Below are positions 19,556 to 27,982 of a DNA stretch of 64,000 bases, piece by piece (the stretch's first letter is position 1; each line of letters starts with the position of its first letter). Below the pieces are notes generated by a model. The model saw nothing but the letters and a program-made list of their open reading frames with translations, ran no database searches and was not told where the DNA came from. The DNA comes from Amorphus sp040750475. GTDB taxonomy: Bacteria > Pseudomonadota > Alphaproteobacteria > Rhizobiales > Amorphaceae. A program made the position numbers and the translations under genes. Location: assembly GCF_040750475.1 (NCBI RefSeq), contig NZ_JABJVY010000001.1, positions 310,001-374,000 on the forward strand, read 5' to 3'.

Positions 19556-19637
19556 GGGTCCCGCTTTCCACCTTTCCGGCGCCCTCGCGCCGGATCACCG
19601 TCATCGCCCTATCAGTTAGGAGATCGATGGCCGGCGC

Positions 19638-19720
19638 GTCTAGAGCATTTCCAGGCGAAGCGGGAGCCGGCTCGCCGCCCACAGGCGAGACAAAACAACA
19701 ACTTAGATTCGTTCTGCCAT
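19638..19720. repeat. Possible dispersed intergenic repeat
   Basis: The text starting CTAGAGCATTTCCAGGCGAA and running to ACAAAACAACAAC resembles a repeat I recall from many Hyphomicrobiales intergenic regions. Only one copy can be seen here, so the call rests on memory. Confidence 0.35.
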
Positions 19721-19753
19721 TCCGTGGAAGCATAGCGGCTCCAGAGCCTTTTC

Positions 19754-19777
19754 CGATCAGGTGAAAACACCTGATCG
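19754..19777. repeat. REP-like palindrome
   Basis: A perfect 10-bp inverted repeat, CGATCAGGTG / CACCTGATCG, with an AAAA loop. It lies in the 310-bp gap between cbpA and the methyltransferase, whose start sites face away from it. The sequence matches the core of a very common rhizobial intergenic palindrome. It could also act as a terminator for the minus-strand methyltransferase, which ends at 19866, but it has no T-run on that strand. Confidence 0.5.
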
Positions 19778-19865
19778 ATTTGAAATGGCTCCTGATTCAA
19801 GTGGTTGAGCAATTCCTCCTCGTTCAGCCTGAACGAAAAATGTTCTCGGGCCTGTTAAGGCGTCG

Positions 19866-20564
19866 TTACGCCTCTGCCAGCCCATGAGGCTGCGCGGCGA
19901 TTCCGGCGGCCTGTAACCGGGCGACGATGTCATCTGCCAACGCCTGCGACCGCGTCAGGAAATAGGCCGTATCGGGCGCGCCGGTGACCGGATCGGCAGG
20001 CTGCGTCACCACCACACGCATCTCGGGCGCCGCATTTTGGAGCAAATCGGCAACGTCCGGTCCATAGATCCGCCAATGGCCGTGCTTGTCTTCCCTGGCG
20101 CGGCCATAGTGGCGGGTCGCGGGCGTGCGCGCCGGATCGGGAACAGACAGGAACACGAAGCCGTCCGGACGCACCACGCGGTCCAGCTCCCTCACCGCCG
20201 CCGCATCATCCCGCACATGCTCCAGGACGTGATTGACGACGATCGCATCATAGCTGTCGTCGTCGCGGGCGATCGCCTGCAGATCGAGCGCGGTTTCGGT
20301 CCCGAATTCCGATACTTCGTGCTGCGCGAACCATGCGGGCTCGACGACTCGATCGGGGCTGAACTGGAGCGCGCGCAGGTCCGCGAAGCGATCCGGACCA
20401 AGCGCGTGAAAGACCACCCGATAGGCCCGATGACGCTCCAGAGAACGGCAGCTCGCGCACCTGGGCATAGACCCGTCCGGCGCACGCCGACCATTCGGAC
20501 CTGGAATGAATTCGCTGCCCCCGCAAATGGGGCAACAAGGACTGGCCTCGCCGGGCATCAGCAT
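19866..20564 (-). CDS. Class I SAM-dependent methyltransferase with zinc-ribbon start
   Basis: 232 residues. The N-terminus holds two Cys pairs (CCPICGG and RCASC), likely a small zinc ribbon. The methyltransferase core follows, with the post-III motif VVNHVLEHVRDDAAAVRELDRVVRPDGFVFLSVPD. This layout occurs in glycan or lipid methyltransferases, but nothing nearby indicates the substrate. It stands alone, with long non-coding flanks on both sides. Confidence 0.8.
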   Translation of the reverse strand: MLMPGEASPCCPICGGSEFIPGPNGRRAPDGSMPRCASCRSLERHRAYRVVFHALGPDRFADLRALQFSPDRVVEPAWFAQHEVSEFGTETALDLQAIARDDDSYDAIVVNHVLEHVRDDAAAVRELDRVVRPDGFVFLSVPDPARTPATRHYGRAREDKHGHWRIYGPDVADLLQNAAPEMRVVVTQPADPVTGAPDTAYFLTRSQALADDIVARLQAAGIAAQPHGLAEA

Positions 20565-21204
20565 TTCGTCCTTTCGTCATACGCAAAATCCCGTTGCTGT
20601 TGGCTCGCAATACCGAACGAATGAAACAACGAGAGAGGGAACAACGCAGGATTTCGCAACAAACGTGTTCCAATTGCCGAAATTTGCGTTCATACTTCAA
20701 AAGTTGGGGAGATTTTTCACGGCCGGATCAGTGCCGCGCCAAGTTGCCCACATGTGAGACTGACACATGTGGGCAACTTGGCGACGGAACATGACAGCTC
20801 AAACATTTGATATCATAGGACGAAAATAAAACGGTGCGTAGAGCGGCCTAAAACGGCGAGAAGGGGCAATTCGTCCGGACGAGACGAAGCGACCCGCCCG
20901 AAGCCTCGATCGATCTGTGCGGCACTCCTGCTGCCGCCGGGCTGAGGAACGCTTTTGGCGCTCAAGCACTCCGGGAATTTAGCACCCTGGGAATGAAGGC
21001 ACCTTGAAAAAGAAGGGGTTGCGGCAGTCGTGCATACGGCATGACTGCTGGGTTCCGCCGCTCTCGTTCGACGAGGTGACGCGAGCCTGTCGCAAGACCG
21101 GCCCCGAGATTTTAAACGGCGGCGCGGGCGGCTGATGCCGCTGAACCAATGGTCTTCGATTTGCCGAGAAAAGAGGGACGTCAGAAACCTGCGCATGAGG
21201 GAGA
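20565..21204. other. 640-bp intergenic region with a perfect palindrome
   Basis: This lies between the divergently oriented methyltransferase and the PAS-GGDEF-EAL gene. Apart from the 20-bp-arm inverted repeat listed separately, I see no gene with a convincing start or family. The first ~120 bp are markedly AT-richer than the flanks and probably hold the methyltransferase promoter. Confidence 0.5.
20737..20783. repeat. Perfect 20-bp inverted repeat
   Basis: The left arm is CGCCAAGTTGCCCACATGTG and the right arm its exact complement, separated by 7 nt (AGACTGA). No T-run follows on either side and both flanking genes point away, so it is not an ordinary terminator. A regulatory site, cruciform or mobile-element relic are all possible. 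Confidence 0.85.
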
Positions 21205-23457
21205 ATGTTCGGTAAAGAGCTAAGGGAGGTGGAGGTCTCGCCCGAAATCGGGTCGCTGGCCTCGCTCGTGCGCCGCCTGCTTGATGCTCGGGGGGCCGGG
21301 ATCCTGATCCTCGTCGACAACCGCATCTGGCTCGGGATCGACGCGGACGACCGGAAACGCGTGGAAGCCTTGCGCCGTGCGCTCGCGCGCAGCAGCGCTG
21401 CCTGCTCCGGCGATGACGGTGCAGCGAAAGCGCTTGAGAATTTGGGGCAAGAGGGAGAGGCGGATCGCGAGAACGGAACCGCCGACGACGACCTCGTCAA
21501 CCCTGACGCCCCCGCCGACGAAACCGACCCCGAGCTGGCCGCACCCGCCTGCTTGGTTCGGAAGCTCGCGCGGGCGGGAAATACGCCGGCCGTCGGCGTC
21601 GCCGTCATCGGGGACGACGACCAAGATCGAAACGGCCTGTCGGCGCGGATCGAGCCGTTGATGGCCAGCATTGGCGAGGTCGCCTTACAGCTCATCGATG
21701 GCGCGCGGGAGGCCGCCGAACTCGGCCGTTCCGACGCCATGATGTCGCGCATCGAGACGATGTCGAAAACAGGCCGCTGGCATCTCGACATCAAGACGCG
21801 CGGCCTCGAATTTTCCGATGAAGTGTTTCGGATCTTCGGACTGCCGCCGGGCCCATCCCTGTCGCTGGACGAAGCGCTCGAACTGTTCGGGGACGAAGCG
21901 CGCGAGAATCTGCGCCGCAATTTCGAGGAGACCCTGACGACCGGGCGCGGGTTCGTCATCGGATTGGCGACGACGACGGCGATCGGCGAGCAGAAGCACG
22001 TTCGCATCATGGCCGAGGTGGAGCGGCTCGGTGGCACGGCCGTCGGCCTGTTCGGCATTATCCAGGACGTGACGGAGGAAAAGGAAGCGGAGCGGCGCCT
22101 GTGGTGGACGGCAAACCATGACCCGCTGACCGGCCTGCCGAACCGGATGCTGTTCCACGATCGCCTCGCCCGGGCAATCGAGCACGCCAAGCGGTTCGAC
22201 GAGGAAATCGGCCTCGTCATTCTCGACATCGACAACTTCAAGATGGTCAACGACGTCTACGGACATGAGGCCGGCGACCGGCTGCTCGCTCAGATCTCCG
22301 ATGTCCTGCTCGACACCATCCGCGCGACCGATTCCATTGCCCGCCTGGGCGGCGACGAGTTCGCCATCGTGCTCGGCGATCTCCATCGCACCGGCGATAT
22401 TCATCCGCCGCTCGAACGCCTGAAGTCGGCCACGGAGTTCGCGTTCGACTACCGCGGCGCCCATATGCCCGTTCGCATGAGCATGGGGGTGGCGCTGTTT
22501 CCAGAGCATGGCGATACCGGCGACGACCTCTATCGCAACGCCGACATCGCCCTTTTCCGCACCAAGAATCAGCGCGAGAAGCGGCTGACGATCTACGAAC
22601 CGCGCTTTGGTCGCGAGCTGCAGGCGCGCGACGATCTGTTGAGACAGGTGCGCGTGGCCGTGGAGGCCGGCGCCATCGTGCCGTTCTATCAGCCCCAGTT
22701 CGATCTGGAGACCGGCGCGATCGTCGGCGCGGAAGCGCTCGCCCGCTGGGTGCGCTCGGAAGGCATCCTGGAGGCGATGGCCTTTCATGCGGCCATCGAC
22801 GACTACGAGACGGCGCCGCTGATCGGTCAGGAAATCACCCGCCGCGCCGCCGCCGACATGGCGGCCTACAAGGCGGAGTTCTTCGACGCCGTCCCCTTCT
22901 CCCTCAATGTCTCCCGCAGCCAGATCCGTAACCCTGATTTTGTCGAAAAGCTGGCTGAAGCGCTGGACAACCAGATCGTCGGCTACCACGATTTCATCGT
23001 CGAATTGTCCGAAGACACCATGGTCGATCGCGACCACGCCCAGATGGGCGAACGCCTGCGCGATCTTCTGAACCGCGGCTTGAACTTCTCCTTCGACGAT
23101 TTCGGAACCGGCTTCTCCTCGCTGGTGCAGATCAACGCCTACGCCATCCGCCAGGTGAAGGTGGATCGGCAACTGATCCAGGACATCCACGTCGATCCGC
23201 ATAAGCTCGCGATCATCGACGGCATCATGCGGATCTGCTCGTCGCTGTCGATCGATGTGGTCGCCGAATGCGTCGAGTTGGAAGAGCAGGCGCAGGCGCT
23301 GCGCGATCTCGGCATCCGCCACGCACAAGGCAACTTCCTCGGCCGACCGATGCCGTTTCGCGACTTTCTGGCGCTAAACCGAACCGTCCCGAGAAGCAGC
23401 TTTCGTTCAACGGTTTCGGTAACTCCTGAGGCCGCGCCGCCTCCGGGCCTCGGATAG
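21205..23457 (+). CDS. PAS-GGDEF-EAL cyclic-di-GMP signalling protein
   Basis: 750 residues. Residues 1-180 are soluble and unrecognised. A PAS/PAC domain follows (~185-295, ending GIIQDVTEEKEAERRLW), then GGDEF with an intact active site at 382-386. The inhibitory I-site RATD (373-376) has correct 5-residue spacing. The EAL domain has E510-A-L, NVSRSQ, ELSEDTM, FDDFGTG, KVDRQ and AECVELEEQ, so both halves look catalytically competent. No membrane helices. It probably makes or degrades c-di-GMP in response to a ligand of the PAS or N-terminal region. Faces the response regulator pair convergently. Confidence 0.92.
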   Translation: MFGKELREVEVSPEIGSLASLVRRLLDARGAGILILVDNRIWLGIDADDRKRVEALRRALARSSAACSGDDGAAKALENLGQEGEADRENGTADDDLVNPDAPADETDPELAAPACLVRKLARAGNTPAVGVAVIGDDDQDRNGLSARIEPLMASIGEVALQLIDGAREAAELGRSDAMMSRIETMSKTGRWHLDIKTRGLEFSDEVFRIFGLPPGPSLSLDEALELFGDEARENLRRNFEETLTTGRGFVIGLATTTAIGEQKHVRIMAEVERLGGTAVGLFGIIQDVTEEKEAERRLWWTANHDPLTGLPNRMLFHDRLARAIEHAKRFDEEIGLVILDIDNFKMVNDVYGHEAGDRLLAQISDVLLDTIRATDSIARLGGDEFAIVLGDLHRTGDIHPPLERLKSATEFAFDYRGAHMPVRMSMGVALFPEHGDTGDDLYRNADIALFRTKNQREKRLTIYEPRFGRELQARDDLLRQVRVAVEAGAIVPFYQPQFDLETGAIVGAEALARWVRSEGILEAMAFHAAIDDYETAPLIGQEITRRAAADMAAYKAEFFDAVPFSLNVSRSQIRNPDFVEKLAEALDNQIVGYHDFIVELSEDTMVDRDHAQMGERLRDLLNRGLNFSFDDFGTGFSSLVQINAYAIRQVKVDRQLIQDIHVDPHKLAIIDGIMRICSSLSIDVVAECVELEEQAQALRDLGIRHAQGNFLGRPMPFRDFLALNRTVPRSSFRSTVSVTPEAAPPPGLG

Positions 23458-23462
23458 AGCGA

Positions 23463-23478
23463 CGGCCCCAAAGGGCCG
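23463..23478. terminator. Hairpin between convergent genes
   Basis: A 6-bp stem CGGCCC / GGGCCG with a CAAA loop, a few bases after the GGDEF-EAL stop. Only a weak T-run follows. Confidence 0.45.
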
Positions 23479-23507
23479 GCCGGTTTCCATTTCCGCTTGG
23501 GAACGTA

Positions 23508-23981
23508 TTATTTCGAGCCAGCATCGCCCTGATCCAGAAGTCGGGCGCGCACACCTTCGAGATCTTCGGCCATGGAGCGCAGATTTTGCGCAATCCTCGC
23601 CTCCAGATCGCGCGCCGTCTCCGGATATTCAGTCAGGATCTTGCGGAACTGCGCGCGTCCCACGACGATCACCTCGGATGGCTCCTGGGCAACGGCGCGC
23701 ACGCTCGGCCGGCCTTCCAGCAGCAAGGCGAGCCCGTTCACGATACCGCCCGGGCCGAGCAGGCGCGACCGACGGCTCGACTCCTCACTGGAGGCCACCG
23801 ACAAAGAACCGCTCGCGATCACCCCGGCCCCGATGGTCGGCGTGTGCAGGTCGAACAGAAGCTCGCCTCGCTCCAGCCGGCGCGTTTCGCTGGAAAAGGC
23901 GAGCAATCTCAGATGCTCTTCCTCCAGCCCAGCGAGCATGGGCGTCTTCCGCATCACCGCGATGTCGCGGGAAAGGCTCAT
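23508..23981 (-). CDS. Cyclic-nucleotide-binding domain protein without HTH
   Basis: 157 residues forming one Crp-type cNMP-binding fold (MLAGLEEEHLRLLAFSSETRRLERGE, then GAGVIASGSLSVA, then GPGGIVNGLALLLEGRPSVRAVAQEPSEV). The C-terminal HTH of Crp/Fnr is absent; a short helix follows instead. It overlaps the response regulator stop by 4 bp, so the two are translationally coupled. Probably a ligand-sensing partner rather than a transcription factor. Confidence 0.8.
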   Translation of the reverse strand: MSLSRDIAVMRKTPMLAGLEEEHLRLLAFSSETRRLERGELLFDLHTPTIGAGVIASGSLSVASSEESSRRSRLLGPGGIVNGLALLLEGRPSVRAVAQEPSEVIVVGRAQFRKILTEYPETARDLEARIAQNLRSMAEDLEGVRARLLDQGDAGSK

Positions 23982-24691
23982 CCGCCGCCTGCCTCACCGG
24001 GTCCGGGTTGCGGAACGAGCTTGTAGCCGCCGCCTTCGGTGACCAGAAGCTCAGCACTCGACGGATCTCGCTCGATTTTCTGGCGCAGGCGGTAGATGTG
24101 CGTTTCCAGCGTGTGAGTGGTCACGCCGGAATTATAGCCCCAGACCTCGTGCAGCAGGACATCGCGCGTAACCGAGCGCTCGCCGGCCCGATAGAGATAT
24201 TTCAAGATCGCGGTCTCTTTCTCGGTGAGCCGGATCTTGGTTCCGCGCGCATCGACCAGGAGCTTGGCGGACGGACGGAACGAATAGGGCCCGATCGCGA
24301 AGGTCGCGTCCTCACTCTGCTCGTACTGGCGCAGATGCGCCCGGATCCGGGCCAGGAGCACGGCGAACTTGAACGGCTTCGTGACGTAGTCGTTCGCACC
24401 CGCTTCGAGGCCGAGAATGGTGTCGGAATCGCCCACCTGTGCGGTCAGAACGATGATCGGCGCCTTGAAGCCTGCTTTGCGCAGGAGCTTCACCGCCTCG
24501 CGGCCGTCGATATCCGGCAGCCCGACGTCCATGAGCACCAGGTCGGCGCGCTCCTCCTTGGCCGTCTCGATCCCTTTGGCCGCCGTCGGTGCCTCCAGAA
24601 CCTGAAACTCCTCATAGAGGCCGAGCTGCTCGGCGAGACCTTCACGCAGGTCCTCGTCGTCATCTACAATCAGAATCTTACGGGCAGTCAT
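23978..24691 (-). CDS. OmpR-family response regulator
   Basis: 237 residues from the ATG at 24691. The receiver domain has an acidic pocket (IVDDDEDLREG), phosphoacceptor D55 (LVLMDVGLPDIDG), conserved Thr (IIVLTA) and Lys105 (DYVTKPFKF). The C-terminal winged helix is OmpR-type (LTEKETAILKYLYR; LEVHEVWGY-like region; THTLETHIYRLRQKIE). No histidine kinase is nearby, so it is an orphan regulator. The cNMP-binding protein is its downstream partner. Confidence 0.9.
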   Translation of the reverse strand: MTARKILIVDDDEDLREGLAEQLGLYEEFQVLEAPTAAKGIETAKEERADLVLMDVGLPDIDGREAVKLLRKAGFKAPIIVLTAQVGDSDTILGLEAGANDYVTKPFKFAVLLARIRAHLRQYEQSEDATFAIGPYSFRPSAKLLVDARGTKIRLTEKETAILKYLYRAGERSVTRDVLLHEVWGYNSGVTTHTLETHIYRLRQKIERDPSSAELLVTEGGGYKLVPQPGPGEAGGG

Positions 24692-25074
24692 CAAGCGTCC
24701 TCTGGATCACGGAAATCCCGAATCGATCGAAGATTTTGAGGCGTGATCGATCCTAACCAATGCAAGCAAATTCGGGGCGGGAACAGGTGCCAAGTCCTCA
24801 AGCCCCATCCTGGTGCGCCAATTTGCCCACCGAATCATCAAGAGACCCACAAGTCTATGCAAGCGATATTATTCCAGGGGATGTTAAGCGACCCCTTGCC
24901 GCGCGCGATGAGGAAAAATCGGCACCGGTTTTCCATTTCCGCCCCGCACGCGCCTCACGTTCCTGAGTTCTGGTCCGATCACACCAAAATTCATCGTGAT
25001 CCGGGTTCGACCCGATGATGCCGATCGTCCCAGGCCTGTCCCCGCGCAGCCGACATCACAGCCCAAGGTCGGCG
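24692..25074. other. Intergenic region between divergent genes
   Basis: This 383-bp stretch separates the response regulator and the L,D-transpeptidase. I see no supportable gene. Positions 24815-24830 match one arm of the 20737-20783 palindrome in 15 of 16 bases. A GATCAC / GTGATC pair at about 24977-25001 with rhizobial-repeat-like surroundings is also present. Confidence 0.45.
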
Positions 25075-25641
25075 ATGGTGGTGCGGCCGCATCCCCGCAG
25101 CCCGACCCTAGGGCTTCTGGCCGTCGACGGGCGCGTGATGACCTGCGCACTGGGCAAAGGTGGACTTTCGGCGCGCAAGCGGGAAGGCGACGGAGCCACG
25201 CCGATCGGGCGCTTTCATACGCTCGCGCTGATCTATCGCCGCGAGCGCACGGACGGCGCCGGGGGCACCCTGCCGCGCCGCCCGGTGCGGGCCGACGACG
25301 GCTGGGCCGATGACCCGGCCTCGGGGCTCTACAACCGCCACGTCTGGCTCCCCTGCCCCGTGCCGCACGAAAGGTTGATGCGCGACGACGGTCTCTATGA
25401 CGTGGTCGTGATGATCGATCACAACACCCGACCGCGCGTTCGCGGGCTCGGCAGTGCGGTATTTTTGCATTGCGCGCGCGAGGGAATGACGCCGACGGCC
25501 GGCTGCGTTGCGCTACCGCCAGACGTCTGGCGCCGGCTCGGCGGCACCTTGCTTTCCGCCCGGCCGATCGTGATTGCGGCAAGCCCGCGTCCGGTTCGCA
25601 AGCGCCGGACCTTTCGCCACAAGCGCCGATCCGCCATATAA
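25075..25641 (+). CDS. L,D-transpeptidase (YkuD family)
   Basis: 188 residues from the ATG at 25075; an upstream in-frame ATG at 25015 adds 20 Arg/Ser-rich residues that do not match the family. The YkuD motif is visible as FLHCAREGMTPTAGCVALP, with the catalytic His and Cys. The N-terminal GDGATPIGRF is also typical. These enzymes make 3-3 crosslinks in peptidoglycan or attach proteins to it. No signal peptide is seen, as is common for this alphaproteobacterial subgroup. Confidence 0.8.
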   Translation: MVVRPHPRSPTLGLLAVDGRVMTCALGKGGLSARKREGDGATPIGRFHTLALIYRRERTDGAGGTLPRRPVRADDGWADDPASGLYNRHVWLPCPVPHERLMRDDGLYDVVVMIDHNTRPRVRGLGSAVFLHCAREGMTPTAGCVALPPDVWRRLGGTLLSARPIVIAASPRPVRKRRTFRHKRRSAI

Positions 25642-25649
25642 AGCGGGTT

Positions 25650-25690
25650 CGGCAGGCGTGGGCGGGGATCCTCCGCCCGCGTGCCTGCCG
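25650..25690. terminator. Strong stem-loop before dapF
   Basis: The arms CGGCAGGC...GGGCGG and CCGCCC...GCCTGCCG form a long, GC-rich stem just after the transpeptidase stop. It is followed by TTAA rather than a T-run. It probably separates the transpeptidase from the dapF-mtaB-ftsY transcript. Confidence 0.6.
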
Positions 25691-25721
25691 TTAACCGAGA
25701 CCTTTAAAGATCTGCATTCCT

Positions 25722-26609
25722 ATGACGCTGTCGCTCCCTTTCGTGAAGATGAACGGCCTTGGCAACGACATTCTCGTGGTCGACGGACGCGACCGGCCGA
25801 CCGGATTGACGCCTGACGCGATCCGCAAGCTGTCGCCGCGCGCCGACGGTATTGGGTTCGACCAGGTGGTGACGCTGGAGCCAGACGCGCACGGCGCCGA
25901 CATCTTCATGCGCATCGCCAACGGCGATGGCGGCGAGGTGGAAGCCTGCGGCAACGCCGCGCGCTGCGTCGCCGACCGCCTGTTTGCAGAAGCCGCCCGC
26001 CCGGAGCTTTCCATCAATACGCTCGGCGGCCGCCTCCGCGCCTGGCGCAAGCCCGATGGAACCGTCGCCGTCGACATGGGCAAGGCGCGGTTCGGCTGGG
26101 CGGAGATCCCGCTTGCCCACGCCGTTGCCGACACCGACGCCGTCACCGAGATCGCCGCCGCGCAGGCGGCCGGCCTCGGCCCGGCCAGCGTTGCGAATGT
26201 GGGCAACCCGCATGTCGTCTTCTGGGTCGACGATCCCGCCGCGATCGACTTGGCGGCGCTTGGGCCCGCGATCGAGCACGATCCGCTGTTTCCCAACCGC
26301 GTCAATGTCAGCTTTGCCCATGTCGTCGCGCCGAACCGGATCGACCTTCGCGTCTGGGAGCGCGGCGCCGGCGCCACGCGCGCCTGCGGCACCGCGGCCT
26401 GCGCGACCGGTGCGCTGGCCGCCCGTACCGGACGGACCGGCCCGCGCGTGACGATCGGCCTGCCGGGGGGCGACCTTAAGATCGAAATCGAGACGGATGG
26501 TACCATCGTCATGGCAGGACCCGTCGCAACCGACTTCACCGGCACGCTCGATCCGAAAGACGGCACGTTCGCCATCGATCGGGGCGCCGCGGCCGCTGCG
26601 ACGGCTTGA
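25722..26609 (+). CDS. dapF: Diaminopimelate epimerase
   Basis: 295 residues. Both catalytic cysteines are present: C76 in EACGNAARC and C222 in TRACGTAAC. The N-terminal substrate loop MNGLGNDILVVD is also intact. The enzyme converts LL- to meso-diaminopimelate for lysine and peptidoglycan synthesis in the cytosol. It is first in the dapF-mtaB-ftsY run typical of Hyphomicrobiales. Confidence 0.96.
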   Translation: MTLSLPFVKMNGLGNDILVVDGRDRPTGLTPDAIRKLSPRADGIGFDQVVTLEPDAHGADIFMRIANGDGGEVEACGNAARCVADRLFAEAARPELSINTLGGRLRAWRKPDGTVAVDMGKARFGWAEIPLAHAVADTDAVTEIAAAQAAGLGPASVANVGNPHVVFWVDDPAAIDLAALGPAIEHDPLFPNRVNVSFAHVVAPNRIDLRVWERGAGATRACGTAACATGALAARTGRTGPRVTIGLPGGDLKIEIETDGTIVMAGPVATDFTGTLDPKDGTFAIDRGAAAAATA

Positions 26610-26662
26610 CAGGATCTGCGGCCGCCGCGACACCGGCGCAAACCACAGCAACCAGGACTGAA

Positions 26663-27982
26663 ATGACCGTTCCGCCCCCCACCGAGACGATCGATGAGCC
26701 GATGCCGGCGGATACGCCGGGCGTGGACGTGGTCACGCTCGGGTGCCGGCTGAACACGCTGGAATCGGAGATGATCCGCCGCGAGGCGGAAGCCGCCGGC
26801 CATGACGACTTGATCGTGGTGAATACCTGCGCCGTCACCAACGAGGCCGTGCGCCAGGCCCGCCAGACCGTCCGCCGCCTGCGCCGGGAGCGGCCGGGCG
26901 CGAAAATCGTCGTCACCGGTTGCGCCGCCCAGACGGAGCCCGGAACCTTTGCCGACATCGATGCCGTCGACCTCGTGCTCGGCAACGACGCCAAAACCAA
27001 GCCCGGCACCTGGCACGATCTCGCTCGCTTCGGCGTGACGGCCGGCGAGCGGGTGCGCGTCAACGACATCATGAGCGTGCGCGAAACGGCCGGGCATCTG
27101 GTCGACGGCCTCGACGGCCGCGCCCGGGCCTTCGTCCAGGTCCAAAATGGCTGCGACCACCGCTGCACCTTCTGCATTATTCCCTATGGTCGCGGTAACG
27201 CTCGCTCGGTCCCCATGGGTCTGGTGGTCGACCAGATCCGTCGCCTGGTGGACAATGGCTATCGGGAGGTTGTGCTGACCGGCGTGGATCTGACCAGCTA
27301 CGGGCCGGACCTGCCGGGTACGCCGAAGCTCGGCGATCTCGTCCAGCGCATCTTGAAGCTGGTTCCGGATTTGCCACGGCTGCGTCTGTCCTCCATCGAT
27401 TCCATCGAGGTCGACCCGGCCCTGATGGAAGCGATCGCCGGCGAACCCCGTCTGCTCGGCCATTTCCATCTCTCGCTGCAGGCCGGCGACGACATGATCT
27501 TGAAGCGGATGAAGCGGCGCCATTTGCGCGACGATGCGATCCGGTTTTGCGATGACGTGCGCACGCTCCGACCCGATGTCGTGTTCGGCGCGGACCTGAT
27601 CGCCGGCTTTCCGACCGAAACCGAGGCGATGTTTCAAAACACCCTGGCGCTGGTGGGAGATTGCGGCCTGACCCATCTCCACGTCTTTCCGTTTTCGCCC
27701 CGGCCGGGAACGCCGGCCGCCCGCATGCCCCAGGTGGGGCGCGCTGCGGCGAAAGAACGGGCCGCGCGGCTGAGGGCCGCCGGCGAGGCGGCATTCGCCG
27801 CCCATCTTCGGGCCGAGGTGGGGCGGATCCGCAGCGTCCTGATCGAGCGCGAAGGTCTGGGGCGGACGGAAGGCTTCACCCCGGTCGCGGTGACCGGCCC
27901 GGCCGGCGCTGTGGTGACCACCCGCATTCTCGGCGCGGCGGATGACCGGCTCCTCGGCGAGCCTGTTTCGGAGGCGGCATGA
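26663..27982 (+). CDS. mtaB: tRNA t6A37 methylthiotransferase MtaB (radical SAM)
   Basis: 439 residues from the ATG at 26663. A TTG overlapping the dapF stop is in frame but would add a low-complexity Ala/Thr leader. The N-terminal UPF0004 domain carries three cluster cysteines (C28, C56, C87). The radical-SAM cluster CxxxCxxC is C164, C168, C171 (NGCDHRCTFC). The C-terminus has the TRAM-like region. It makes ms2t6A in tRNA; MtaB rather than MiaB or RimO is favoured by the VDVVTLGCRLNTLESE start. Confidence 0.9.
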   Translation: MTVPPPTETIDEPMPADTPGVDVVTLGCRLNTLESEMIRREAEAAGHDDLIVVNTCAVTNEAVRQARQTVRRLRRERPGAKIVVTGCAAQTEPGTFADIDAVDLVLGNDAKTKPGTWHDLARFGVTAGERVRVNDIMSVRETAGHLVDGLDGRARAFVQVQNGCDHRCTFCIIPYGRGNARSVPMGLVVDQIRRLVDNGYREVVLTGVDLTSYGPDLPGTPKLGDLVQRILKLVPDLPRLRLSSIDSIEVDPALMEAIAGEPRLLGHFHLSLQAGDDMILKRMKRRHLRDDAIRFCDDVRTLRPDVVFGADLIAGFPTETEAMFQNTLALVGDCGLTHLHVFPFSPRPGTPAARMPQVGRAAAKERAARLRAAGEAAFAAHLRAEVGRIRSVLIEREGLGRTEGFTPVAVTGPAGAVVTTRILGAADDRLLGEPVSEAA

